From Bradyrhizobium sp. CB1015 (GTDB lineage: Bacteria; Pseudomonadota; Alphaproteobacteria; Rhizobiales; Xanthobacteraceae), in assembly GCF_025200925.1 (NCBI RefSeq), contig NZ_CP104174.1, positions 2,542,001 to 2,606,000 on the forward strand: a stretch of 64,000 nt of DNA, written 5' to 3'. The notes under the pieces were generated by a model. That model was not told the DNA's origin. It was given only the letters and a program-made list of their open reading frames with translations, and made no database searches. The number at the start of each line of letters is the position of its first letter. Within the stretch, counting starts at the first letter, position 1. Made by a program: the position numbers and the translations under genes. Positions 16,144 through 24,430 of this stretch are shown here, piece after piece.

Positions 16144-16869
16144 CTAGTGTTTGATATAGTAGGCAATGGCGAACGCGAAGATCAGCGCGGCCCAACCCAT
16201 TGTTTTGATTTCCGTGCGCAACGAGGTGATTGCTGCGCCCATCTGGTGCATCGCCGCAGCGTTGGCGCGCTCTACATCGAATGATCCCTTCGGCTCCGCC
16301 GGGAGATCGTCCGCGGAGGAATCCTCCACCGGTTGGAGAAGATCATAGTGAAATGAAACGCCTTGAATCTTGACATGTCTATTATTTTCATCGCGGTTGA
16401 GCCACTTCTTTCCACTTCCATCCGGCTCCCAGCCGTACTGGATCGGCGATGACTTGCTTAGGTCAAAAGGCAATTCCACCGTGATAGTGGAGGGTAAAAA
16501 GCCGCTTCGGATGTTCGCCACGAGTTCTTGCAGGTCAGCCGACGGTACGAACACACTGATGTAGATCTCCGAAGGATGACACGCGATGGGGTCATCTGAA
16601 ACGAGTTCCTCGGAGTAGCTCATCCTGTTGTATGCGTAATATTCGTCGGTCTTCGCAATCTCCACCGTGAGCACTGCTGAAATTAGCTTCTCCTTATTCC
16701 AGCGACTTGGTTTTTGAAAAACCTCGCCCGTTTCGAGATTGACGTGATCGTGACCGTCGAGTTGGACTTGAAAGGAGACGACTTGCCTGCCGCGCCCGAT
16801 GCCTTTTTCGTCGGGAAGATCAGCGTAAGAATGCATCGAGACGGATGAGGCCTTTAATGTGAGGAGCAT
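16144..16869 (-). CDS. Tail-anchored protein of unknown function
   Basis: A 241-residue protein. The N-terminal 190 residues are predicted mainly strands (RQVVSFQVQLDGHDHVNLET, AVLTVEIAKTDEYYAYNRM) and the last ~20 residues form one hydrophobic helix (MGWAALIFAFAIAYYI) ending in KH, so it should sit on the inner membrane with the bulk in the cytoplasm. No signal peptide is present. It lies 65 bases after the coiled-coil gene and has the same direction, giving a three-gene unit beside the integrase. Base composition is less GC-rich than the surrounding core genes. Confidence 0.6.
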   Translation of the reverse strand: MLLTLKASSVSMHSYADLPDEKGIGRGRQVVSFQVQLDGHDHVNLETGEVFQKPSRWNKEKLISAVLTVEIAKTDEYYAYNRMSYSEELVSDDPIACHPSEIYISVFVPSADLQELVANIRSGFLPSTITVELPFDLSKSSPIQYGWEPDGSGKKWLNRDENNRHVKIQGVSFHYDLLQPVEDSSADDLPAEPKGSFDVERANAAAMHQMGAAITSLRTEIKTMGWAALIFAFAIAYYIKH

Positions 16870-16933
16870 CCTCCCTCCGTACTTGTGAAGCTACGATTGT
16901 TTCGCCGTTTCCAAGGTAGGTTAAGACGGACGG

Positions 16934-17923
16934 CTATTCGGGTTTGCTCGGAAGGGGGTCTATTCCTACGAGTGTATAAAACGTGCGCACCTCGCCAGTG
17001 ACAGCTTCGTCGATCTCGACCTTCTCCAGCGTAGCAACGCATTGACGTCCGAAATAGTCCCGAAGTCTCGCTTTCACCTCTCGGGCAAGCTTGCCCTCGA
17101 TAATCTCGCGCCGTTCGTCAATCAGTTCAAAGCGGTCGCGTAACAAACTCGCTCCTAACAAGACCGCTCGTAAAGAAATTTCGACGCTACGTTTCGTCCG
17201 GTATTTCGAGACATTGCTTTGCAGTGCTGGTATCTGGTCTGTGTCAGCGGCCCACGTGAATTTGGTCCCCGTCATATCAACCCATTGCAAAGAAAAGCCA
17301 GCGTGCGACCGGGAGAGGTCATCGAGCACGTGGCGCAAGTGCGCGACAGCTCGCTGACCTAGTTCACCGGATAAGCGGGATATTTCTTTTTCCTGCTTCG
17401 TGGCATTCAGTAGCGCAAAAAGCGTCTCCAGTGTCGATACGGCAGTGCTTTCGCCGAACACATCGAAGCGCGGCCGGATAAAGATTTCCATCCCAAAAGA
17501 CGATGGGAAGACGTCCGCAAACCGCATCGCCGTTGCGTTCACGATTTCGTTTGACAGAGGACCTCGACGTCGCGGTCCGGTGGTTATTGCTTGGGCGATG
17601 CTCGAATAGAGCTTTTGCAACCGGATCAGAAAAACGCCGAGTTCTCCGACGCCGGCGGTATGATCCGCATACGAGTGACCGGACAGGGAGACTGTCAACG
17701 CCTCGCGGGTGCGGTATTTCACCAACTCCAGCCGCTCCTGTTCTAAGCGCTCTTGGAGATGCGACAAGCTCGCAAGGCTTAGTTCTGCCGAGAAACTATC
17801 GGGATCGAACGCGCGAATGTGCTGCGCAGCTTTCAAGGCTTCGTCGAGTTCAGACAGACGCCTCAACAAGCCACGCATGCGTGACTCGGCTTCACGGGGG
17901 TCGATGCCCTCCCAGAGGATCAT
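16934..17923 (-). CDS. Hypothetical 329-residue protein with coiled coil
   Basis: The first ~100 residues contain helical heptad-like segments (LRRLSELDEALKAAQHIRAF, LSHLQERLEQERLELVKYRT). The rest is mixed alpha/beta with a conserved-looking WVDMTGTKFTWAADT stretch and a C-terminal helix. No known domain is recognised. Its ATG overlaps the stop codon of the nucleotidyltransferase-like gene (ATGA at 17920-17923), so the two are translationally coupled and the proteins likely work together. Confidence 0.6.
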   Translation of the reverse strand: MILWEGIDPREAESRMRGLLRRLSELDEALKAAQHIRAFDPDSFSAELSLASLSHLQERLEQERLELVKYRTREALTVSLSGHSYADHTAGVGELGVFLIRLQKLYSSIAQAITTGPRRRGPLSNEIVNATAMRFADVFPSSFGMEIFIRPRFDVFGESTAVSTLETLFALLNATKQEKEISRLSGELGQRAVAHLRHVLDDLSRSHAGFSLQWVDMTGTKFTWAADTDQIPALQSNVSKYRTKRSVEISLRAVLLGASLLRDRFELIDERREIIEGKLAREVKARLRDYFGRQCVATLEKVEIDEAVTGEVRTFYTLVGIDPLPSKPE

Positions 17924-18453
17924 GGCGCGGCATTCGATGGAGGACTGGGACGCGTGAGCTTTACGTGAACGATGCCTTTCGGAATATCATTCCTGTCATA
18001 CCCGAATTCGCCGATCCAGTACTTGCGTTGGGCCCGTGCGGCATCGCTCATGGGATGTCCCGGTGGGTACACCGGGCAAAAGTAAGCATCGCATAGATAC
18101 TTGGCTTTAGTCGTCGGACCAGAGACCAGCGCCTTCAATGCTGCCTTCTTCGCGTCGGGCAAGGCGTCAATTATCGTGGCGTCGATAAGCATCACCAAAT
18201 CTACGTCACCCGGATCGTTTTTGCTGGTGACAAAGCTGCCATCCAGCAGCTGCTCGCATCCGCCGACCAGGTCAGTGATCTCCTGCGCATGTTGATTGTA
18301 TCCCGCGAAGATCGGCTTTCGGGTCGTCGAATGAGGGAAGCTGGCTACGAAATGCCCCTCCAGTTCGTCGTTAGCGAGAGTATGAATTCCGGCGTCGAGA
18401 TAACCGTTGGAATTGAACTTTGCGCTCAAACGATTCCCCCCAATGCGCTTCAA
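17920..18453 (-). CDS. Nucleotidyltransferase-like protein (DUF6932-like)
   Basis: The central stretch LLDGSFVTSKNDPGDVDLVM carries the nucleotidyltransferase fold signature G-S...D-x-D (substrate loop plus two metal-binding aspartates). The N-terminus FNSNGYLDAGIHTLANDELE is typical of the DUF6932 group. The longest frame starts with TTG 18453; a second TTG at 18429, just after GGGGGG, may be the true start. The substrate (protein, RNA or small molecule) is unknown. It leads a coupled operon next to an integrase, a context often seen for toxin-antitoxin or phage-defence genes, but that role is inference. Confidence 0.65.
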   Translation of the reverse strand: MKRIGGNRLSAKFNSNGYLDAGIHTLANDELEGHFVASFPHSTTRKPIFAGYNQHAQEITDLVGGCEQLLDGSFVTSKNDPGDVDLVMLIDATIIDALPDAKKAALKALVSGPTTKAKYLCDAYFCPVYPPGHPMSDAARAQRKYWIGEFGYDRNDIPKGIVHVKLTRPSPPSNAAP

Positions 18454-18679
18454 ATAATTGCTTGTAGCGCAACCATTGGCTGTAAGGAAGCTGGCTACCT
18501 ATCCCTCCTGTACGATCAAGCCTGTGGGCTTCTTTTTCGACCGCGAATCGCGACGCAAATAGGTACACAAGTCACCTAATACATTGAAATTATTAAGACT
18601 TCTTTTCAGCTACTCTCCCGCGCAGAGAATGCAAGCAAAGACCGGAAGGGATCTGATTGAGATCCCAAAAGACGACGCC

Positions 18680-20092
18680 TCAGGCCGCCAGCCTCGGCTG
18701 GTGCTTTTCTGGATCTATGCCGGCAGGTGCAGGCGCGGCGACGATGCGTCGCAACTCGGCTGCCAAGCCATTCAGCACCGCGCGCTTTTCCTTCATCCGC
18801 TTGGAGTGATTGTAGACCCTGCCCGTGACCGTCGGCACAATCTGCTCGGACTTCTTACCTGCGGCGTGGTCGAGGCACTTCGCGATCCACGCGTCATCGA
18901 ACCCGAGGTCACCGGCCAGCGTCGCTGCCGTCCGGCGCAGGTCGTGGGGCGTGAACGGCTTGAGGCCGAGCAGCTCGCACAGCCCGGCGGTTTTGGTCTT
19001 GTCTTTGTTCTTTTCGTTTAGGGTGCCGCGCAGCGCGTCCGCCATCGCCTTGCGGTGGATCGGCTGGTCCTTGTACATCGGGCTCTCGAACACGAACTGC
19101 TGATCATCCGAGGTGAGCGCCTCCTTGATGATCTCAACGGCCAGATCAGATAGCGGCTGCTGGATCACCCGCCTCTTCTTGACCCGCTTGAGGGGCACGT
19201 CGAAGCGCGGATGCTCGCCGTCGAGGTCGAACAGCTCATCCCGATGCGCGCCGAGCAGTTCACGAGACCGCAGCATGGTGACCAGCTCGAATTTGAGCGC
19301 GAGCCGGGTTCGGCGGTCATAAGGGAGGTCATCACGGTCCAGCCCATGCCAGAAGATTCGGATCTCGTCCTCGGAGAGGACGCGGGTGCGGGGATGCTCA
19401 GGGTCGAGTTTCGGTAGGTTGACGCAGGGGCTGGCCGTCACATAGTCGCGGCCGGCCTCCGATGCCCAGTTGAACAGGCCGGAGCCCGCCTTGCGCATAT
19501 GGCGCGCGTTGCTGACCGAGGGCTTGCCGAACTTGCCCGCGACGATATCGTTCGAGAGCGTCGCGATGTCGTGCTTGGTGACCTCCATGGCCAGCTTCTT
19601 GCCGAGGCGGGGACGAATAAAGCGGTTGAGGTGGCTGGCCGTGTTCTCCCAGCTTTCCAGCCGGGGCCGCATCTCGCCATCCGGCTTTTTGACGGGCGTC
19701 TTCATCCACGCGATGCGCTCGTCGATGATCTCGGCGACGGTCTTGCCGCGCTTGGCCTTCGCGGCTTTCTGGTCGCGGAAGGTCTCGGCGAGGGCGTCGC
19801 CCCCCATGGCCTTCAGGCCGTAGACCTTGCTGCGGGCGTCCTCGACCGTGAAGCTCTCGGGATTGTAGACGCCGAGCCAGCCGGTGCGCTGCTTGCCGGT
19901 CCGCCGGTCGGTGAACTTGAAGGAGAAGGTCGCGACGCCGGCCGTGGTGATGCTGACGTAGAGGCCAGGGCATTTGCGGTCATAGAATTTGGTCCGCTTG
20001 GCGACCCGCTTCTCACACAGCCGGTCGGTCAGAATGACGCTGCTGTTGCGGCCCCGCTTGCCGGCGGGGGAGGGGACAATGGTAGTATCCAT
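18680..20092 (-). CDS. Tyrosine recombinase / phage-type integrase
   Basis: Starting at ATG 20092 (MDTTIVPSPAG, with TTAGGAG upstream) the product has 470 residues. The N-terminal part is an arm-type DNA-binding domain (FYDRKCPGLYVSITTAGVAT, WLGVYNPESFTVEDAR), a core-binding domain follows (~115-220), then the catalytic domain with R in TMLRSRELLGAH, the box HDLRRTAATLAGD, a later DHAAGKK histidine segment and the nucleophile Tyr in TGRVYNHSKRMKEK. It should integrate a genomic island. I see no tRNA gene or obvious att repeat within the window, so the target site is not identified. Confidence 0.9.
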   Translation of the reverse strand: MDTTIVPSPAGKRGRNSSVILTDRLCEKRVAKRTKFYDRKCPGLYVSITTAGVATFSFKFTDRRTGKQRTGWLGVYNPESFTVEDARSKVYGLKAMGGDALAETFRDQKAAKAKRGKTVAEIIDERIAWMKTPVKKPDGEMRPRLESWENTASHLNRFIRPRLGKKLAMEVTKHDIATLSNDIVAGKFGKPSVSNARHMRKAGSGLFNWASEAGRDYVTASPCVNLPKLDPEHPRTRVLSEDEIRIFWHGLDRDDLPYDRRTRLALKFELVTMLRSRELLGAHRDELFDLDGEHPRFDVPLKRVKKRRVIQQPLSDLAVEIIKEALTSDDQQFVFESPMYKDQPIHRKAMADALRGTLNEKNKDKTKTAGLCELLGLKPFTPHDLRRTAATLAGDLGFDDAWIAKCLDHAAGKKSEQIVPTVTGRVYNHSKRMKEKRAVLNGLAAELRRIVAAPAPAGIDPEKHQPRLAA

Positions 20093-20294
20093 GTGGTTTC
20101 GGCTCCTAAGGCTTGGGACCAAAGGGCTCGGCTCTTAAGGCTTTCAGTTTGTCGTGCGGACGCTGAAAGGCTTAGGGCCGGGCCCTTATTTTGGTGAAGC
20201 CCGCTGAAACAGCCCGCATCAGGCTAATCAAAAGCCGCTTGTTTTAAAGGGTTTTCTTAGTTTCGGCGTGTTTCACCAAGTGCCAAAATATAGA

Positions 20295-20566
20295 CGTGTG
20301 GTCCTGGCCGTCGTTGCTACGGTCAAGCTCTTGCGGAGGCGGCAGTCGCGTCAACCGGCGCGGGCGCCGGTGAATTCCGCGGGGGCGAGGGAGGCCAGAA
20401 GGAACTCGGCTCCCGGGAGAGCGCGGCATAAGCCGTCCGACCATCGCGCAGGGAAGGCCGAGTGATCGGCACCACCTGTATGCTGCTGTGCGGCTTCTTC
20501 TGCGCGTGCATTTTGCGCAGCAGACCGCGGGTGCGAGGTCAGCACCCGGCCTTCCCTGCGCCCTTG
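20295..20566 (+). repeat. Dispersed repeat, left part of copy 1
   Basis: From GTGTGGTCCTGGCCG through GGAACTCGGCTCCCGGGAGA to CCCGGCCTTCCCTG this stretch is closely similar to 45999-46280. The copy is interrupted at about 20566 by an IS110 element and resumes at 21871. Open frames within it are not convincing genes. I recall this family as widespread in Bradyrhizobium genomes. Confidence 0.8.
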
Positions 20567-20590
20567 TGCCCCCGAAATCTGGCAGGATGT

Positions 20591-20625
20591 GGCAACGGGC
20601 GGTTGGATCAGAACCGCCCGTTGCC
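20591..20625 (+). repeat. 14-pair perfect hairpin in the left end of the IS110 element
   Basis: GGCAACGGGCGGTT (20591-20604) and AACCGCCCGTTGCC (20612-20625) pair perfectly around a 7-base loop. It lies in the non-coding left end, ~125 bases before the transposase start, where IS110 elements encode their bridge RNA. It may be that RNA's 5' stem-loop. Confidence 0.6.
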
Positions 20626-20750
20626 GGAACTGAGCCCGTTGCGCCCAAAGGCGACAGAGCCTGCTAAAGAGCAAGGGACAGCTCCGGTGTCTTCCTCAAC
20701 CCGAACAGTTGCAAGGGCTGCGAGCCCGTACCAGGCAAGGAAGGGAGTGG

Positions 20751-21713
20751 ATGATGACACAAGACGATCTGGTTGTCGTCGGCATCGATGTCGCCAAAGA
20801 CAAGATTGATGCGTGCATTCGGGCCGTAACGGAGCGGAAGACTTGCCCAACAACCGCGGCGGGGCGACGGAGCTTGATTGCATGGCTTCGCAAGCATCGG
20901 GTCGGCAAGGCAGTGATGGAGGCAAGCGGCGGCTACGAGCGGGTATGGGCCAAGGCGTTGCGCCAAGCAGGGCTGGAAGTACGGATCGTCGATCCCAAAC
21001 GGGTTCGCCATTTTGCGGAATCGGCGGGACGCCTTGCGAAAAACGACAAGATCGACGCGGAGATGATCTCCTGGTTCGCCGAGACATTCAGCGAGGCTCC
21101 CAGCCAAGTCGACAATCCCGCTCACGAGGAGATGAAGGCACTGGTGAGGGGACGCCAAGGCCTGATTGACGTCAGGGCTCGCCTGGAAATGCAGAAGGAG
21201 CATGAAGCGCCGGCCCTTGTTCGGAAGGCTCGCGCGCGTCTTCTTAAGAAGCTAGCTGACGAAATCGCCGCGCTCGATACCGCGATCGCGGCGACGATCA
21301 AGACAACGCCGGACTTTGCCAAACGCGCCGAGATCATCCAGAGCGTACCAGGCTTTGCTGAGGGGACCGCAATGGCGCTGCTTGGAGGACTACCGGAGCT
21401 GGGGCAGGTGAGCGATGAAGTTGCCGCCGCGTTGGTGGGCGTTGCTCCTTATGACGACGATAGCGGCAAACGTCGAGGTGAACGCTGCATCAAGGGTGGC
21501 CGCCGCTGGGTGCGAAATGCCCTTTACATGCCCTGCGTCGGCGCCGCGACGCTGAACAATCCGGTGTTCAAGGCCTTCTATGAACGCCTGATTGCCAAGG
21601 GCAAGCCGCCAAAGATCGCGATCGTCGCCTGCATACGCAAGCTGATCATCATCCTCAACACCATGATCGCTCGCGGCGAGACGTGGGATCCGAAAAGATA
21701 CAGGGTGGCTTGA
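20751..21713 (+). CDS. IS110-family transposase (DEDD recombinase)
   Basis: A 320-residue protein from ATG 20751, preceded by AAGGGAGTGG. The RuvC-like DEDD domain shows VVGIDVAKDKID (first Asp), EASGGYERVW (Glu) and KNDKIDAEMI (two Asp). The C-terminal Transposase_20 region has IQSVPGFAEGTAMALLGGLP and DDDSGKRRGERCIKGG, where the serine after DDD is the likely nucleophile, followed by RRWVRNALY. The protein looks full length and intact, so the element may still be active. The enzyme joins a circular donor to a target, guided by a bridge RNA from the element. Confidence 0.92.
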   Translation: MMTQDDLVVVGIDVAKDKIDACIRAVTERKTCPTTAAGRRSLIAWLRKHRVGKAVMEASGGYERVWAKALRQAGLEVRIVDPKRVRHFAESAGRLAKNDKIDAEMISWFAETFSEAPSQVDNPAHEEMKALVRGRQGLIDVRARLEMQKEHEAPALVRKARARLLKKLADEIAALDTAIAATIKTTPDFAKRAEIIQSVPGFAEGTAMALLGGLPELGQVSDEVAAALVGVAPYDDDSGKRRGERCIKGGRRWVRNALYMPCVGAATLNNPVFKAFYERLIAKGKPPKIAIVACIRKLIIILNTMIARGETWDPKRYRVA

Positions 21714-21729
21714 CGAGCGCGTCTATCTC

Positions 21730-21854
21730 GCGCTCGGACTTCGGCCGAGCGCATGCCCAGCCCAAAGACCGGCGTGCAGACGGGGTCAAGGCCGTCAGCC
21801 GCCGAAGGCGGGGGTGCGCCAGCACCAGCCTTGAGCCCGTCTGATCGCCGGTCT
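21730..21854 (+). ncRNA. Strongly structured non-coding 3' region of the IS110 element (bridge-RNA candidate)
   Basis: A first hairpin (GCGCTCGG/CCGAGCGC, 21730-21752) is followed by a long stem. AGACCGGCG at 21767-21775 pairs with CGCCGGTCT at 21846-21854, then CAGACGGGGTCAAGGC (21777-21792) with GCCTTGAGCCCGTCTG (21828-21843, one mismatch). The enclosed ~35 bases fold into two small hairpins (CCGCC/GGCGG and GGTGC/GCACC). In the IS1111 subgroup the bridge RNA lies at this 3' end. It could instead be a palindromic repeat; no transcript evidence is available. Confidence 0.4.
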
Positions 21855-21870
21855 ACTCCGACCCCAGTTG

Positions 21871-21934
21871 CTCTTGGCTTTGAGAGGGTTGGAGTGACCA
21901 GGCAAAGCTCGGGCGACATGCGCCGCGAGAATGC
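21871..21934 (+). repeat. Dispersed repeat, right part of copy 1
   Basis: CTCTTG, then AGAGGGTTGGAG and GGCAAAGCTCGGGCGA continue the repeat interrupted at 20566; the matching stretch of the intact copy is 46264-46323. The following ~160 bases up to the next gene hold nothing I recognise. Confidence 0.7.
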
Positions 21935-22098
21935 GGCGCTGCGTCCGGCATTTGGGATCAAGGCTGAGCGGCGAATGGCAAGTGTGTTTGGGCCGACCGC
22001 GGCGCGCCGCCGCATCTGCCTGATGTTGAAGCCCTGCCCCACCGGGGAACCGCCGAGCTTTGTTCGCCGTTTGCATCCCGAAGCATGGGTGAGCCGCG

Positions 22099-22407
22099 AT
22101 GAAATGGATGCTGGTGGTTCTGGTCGGTGGCGTGACGCCCGTCAACACCGACCTGGTGTTTGACAAGTTCGCCGATTGCCTTGCGGCGGAAGAGCAGATG
22201 CGCAAGCACTATGCTGATGCTTTCGATGCCTGGGACAAGTGGGCGGCGATGAACATCGAGCGGCGTCGCGACTATTCGAAAGCCCGCGATGCGCAAGCCA
22301 AGCGCTTGTTGAGCAATATCGGGACGTGCGTGCCTCATGGCGACGGCGCCGTCGTGAAGCCGGAGGCCAGCCCTTCACCGACGCCTTCGCCCAAGCCTAG
22401 CCCCTGA
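22099..22407 (+). CDS. Hypothetical protein, 102 residues
   Basis: Starts MKWMLVVLVGGVTPVNTDLV with a short hydrophobic N-terminus, then a charged helical body (FDKFADCLAAEEQMRKHYAD, FDAWDKWAAMNIERRRDYSK) with two cysteines (DCLAA and GTCVP) that could form a disulfide if secreted. The last ~15 residues are Ser/Pro repeats. I recall similar unnamed proteins near dispersed repeats in Bradyrhizobium. Function unknown. Confidence 0.5.
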   Translation: MKWMLVVLVGGVTPVNTDLVFDKFADCLAAEEQMRKHYADAFDAWDKWAAMNIERRRDYSKARDAQAKRLLSNIGTCVPHGDGAVVKPEASPSPTPSPKPSP

Positions 22408-22552
22408 CAAGCCCAGCCCATGACAAGCCAGCGAAGCGACCGCGAGCTCCGCGGCCGCACTCGGGAAGCAGCCGACCGGTTCTGTGATCACCATCACAGG
22501 TGTGGCCGCCTTCCTGTGTGTATACTGCCGGTTCGGAAGCAGGGTGGCGACC

Positions 22553-24265
22553 ATGCGGAATCGGATTGCACTGGTTTTCAGTTTTATTTTTTTCACGTCT
22601 CTGGCAGCCGCTGATCGTGCGGCCGCAGATGACCGGACAATCTGCGCGCAGCGCGGCCAGGAAGACCGCATCGCCGCGTGCTCGCGACTGATCGCAAAGA
22701 GCGGCGGGCGCGACGCCATGGCGTTCGACCATCGCGGTGCCGAATATGGCGACAAGGGCGACTACGATCGCGCCATCTCCGATTTCAGCGAGGCCATCCG
22801 CATCGATCCGAAATACGCGCTGGCCTGGCAGCATCGCGGCGCCGCCCTGCTTCGCCGGAACGAGGTGGATCGGGCCATCGCCGACCTGACCCAGGCGATC
22901 CGGCTCGATGCAAACAATCTGAACGCCTTGAACGACCGCGGCATGGCCTATGCCGCTGCAGGTGATTCCGAGCGCGCGCTTTCGGATTACAACGCAGCGA
23001 TCCGCATCAATCCGAGGTTCAAATTCGCCTACTTCAATCGAGGGCGGCTCTATGCCGGCAAGGGCGACCACACAAGGGCGATCGCCGAATACTCCGAGGT
23101 CATTCGCATTGACCCGACCTACGGTTATGCGTTCAACAATCGCGGACTGTCCTATCGGGACACCGGCCAGTCCGAGCGTGCCCTGGCCGATTTCAGCGAG
23201 GCGATCCGGCTTTTGCCGAGGACGACGCTGGCCTACAACAACCGCGGCGACATCCATCTCCTTCAAGGCAGGTACGATCAAGCCCTCGCCGATTTCAATG
23301 AGTCGTTGCGCAATGATCCGCAACATCAGAGCGCGCTGGTCAACCGCGGAATGGTGTTCGAGAAGCTTGGCGAGGTCGCAAAGGCCCGCGCCGACTTCAA
23401 CGCAGCTCTGGCTGCCCCGCAGAAGTACGACAGCGCGAAATGGTCGATGGACAAGGCGCGCGAACGCCTCGCCGCGCTGGACGATACGTCCATCAAGACC
23501 GTTCCCGCCACCACCACGTCGGTCATCGCGCTGCCGGGACCGTCAAGTAGAAATGACAGGCGCATCGCGCTCGTGGTCGGAAACTCCGCTTATGAGAATG
23601 TCGCAGCGCTCGCCAATCCGGCGCGCGATGCGGCGCTCGTCGCCGAAACGCTCAAGCTTACCGGATTCGATTCCGTCACGCTGCTGACCGATCTGCGCAA
23701 GGATGCGTTGACCGCGGCGCTGCGCGACTTTGCAAGGCAGGCGGAAATCGCCGACTGGGCGATGGTATATTACGCCGGTCACGGCATGGAGGTCGGCGGC
23801 GTCAACTATCTGATCCCGATCGACGCGAAGATCGCCTCCGACCGCGACGTCAGCTTCGAAGCCGTGGCGCTGGACCAGGTGTTGAACGCGGCGGAACGCG
23901 CCAAGCGGCTGCGCCTCATCGTCCTCGATGCCTGCCGCGACAATCCCTTCGCGAACCAGATGAAGCGCACCATGACGCTGGCGTCGCGTTCGGTGGCGCG
24001 CGGCCTTGCGGCGATCGAGCCCGAGGCGGGCACGCTGGTGGTGTATGCCGCCAAGGACGGTGAGATGGCGCTCGACGGAGAGGGCAGGAACAGCCCGTTC
24101 GCCACGGCGTTCGTCAACAATATGCGCAAGCCCGGTCTCGAGGTGCGTCGGCTGTTCGACGTCGTGCGTGACGACGTCATGGAGGCGACCAATCGTGCAC
24201 AAAAGCCGTTCAGCTACGGATCGGTCTCGGGCCGGCAGGATTTTTACTTCGTTGCCGGGAAATGA
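22553..24265 (+). CDS. Secreted TPR protein with caspase-like peptidase domain
   Basis: The start at ATG 22553 (MRNRIALVFSF) follows AGGGTGG and gives a signal peptide (VFSFIFFTSLAAADRAAA), so the protein is exported. Residues ~60-310 hold about eight TPR repeats (ISDFSEAIRIDPKYALAW and so on). Residues ~335-565 are a C14 caspase-like p20 domain: RIALVVGNSAYENV, catalytic His410 in YYAGHGME and catalytic Cys461 in VLDACRDNPF. Both catalytic residues are intact. Such orthocaspases cut after basic residues; the TPRs probably select partners. No target or death effector is recognisable next to it. Confidence 0.85.
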   Translation: MRNRIALVFSFIFFTSLAAADRAAADDRTICAQRGQEDRIAACSRLIAKSGGRDAMAFDHRGAEYGDKGDYDRAISDFSEAIRIDPKYALAWQHRGAALLRRNEVDRAIADLTQAIRLDANNLNALNDRGMAYAAAGDSERALSDYNAAIRINPRFKFAYFNRGRLYAGKGDHTRAIAEYSEVIRIDPTYGYAFNNRGLSYRDTGQSERALADFSEAIRLLPRTTLAYNNRGDIHLLQGRYDQALADFNESLRNDPQHQSALVNRGMVFEKLGEVAKARADFNAALAAPQKYDSAKWSMDKARERLAALDDTSIKTVPATTTSVIALPGPSSRNDRRIALVVGNSAYENVAALANPARDAALVAETLKLTGFDSVTLLTDLRKDALTAALRDFARQAEIADWAMVYYAGHGMEVGGVNYLIPIDAKIASDRDVSFEAVALDQVLNAAERAKRLRLIVLDACRDNPFANQMKRTMTLASRSVARGLAAIEPEAGTLVVYAAKDGEMALDGEGRNSPFATAFVNNMRKPGLEVRRLFDVVRDDVMEATNRAQKPFSYGSVSGRQDFYFVAGK

Positions 24266-24430
24266 GACGCAAGGCTTTGGCTGTCTCCCGGACGCCGAAT
24301 TTCATCCGTTGTGGGTCATTTAGCCTTCCTCTATTGGCCGCTTCCCGGACTGGGGGCCGGACGGGCTGGAACTCGTGGGCGCGTCGGTCGTTGCTTGGCC
24401 GCGGCATTTAGCAAGCGAGTAGGAGAGCAC

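Larger units (their letters stand above)
20566..21871 (+). mobile_element. IS110-family insertion sequence
   Basis: The element is about 1.3 kb. Its ends are set by comparison with the uninterrupted repeat copy at 45999-46323: left flank homology stops at CCCTTG (20561-20566) and right flank homology resumes at CTCTTG (21871-21876). It has one transposase gene, ~185 non-coding bases on the left with a 14-pair hairpin, and ~155 on the right with a long imperfect stem. No terminal inverted repeats or target duplication are visible, as usual for IS110. The exact junction is uncertain by a few bases. Confidence 0.75.

Noticed and set aside
18371..18568. 65-codon open frame overlapping the start of the nucleotidyltransferase-like gene.
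   Set aside because: No good ribosome-binding site or family match; it overlaps a better-supported gene.
18454..20750. tRNA or att repeat expected next to the integrase.
   Set aside because: I found no cloverleaf-like sequence or matching direct repeat around the integrase within the window.
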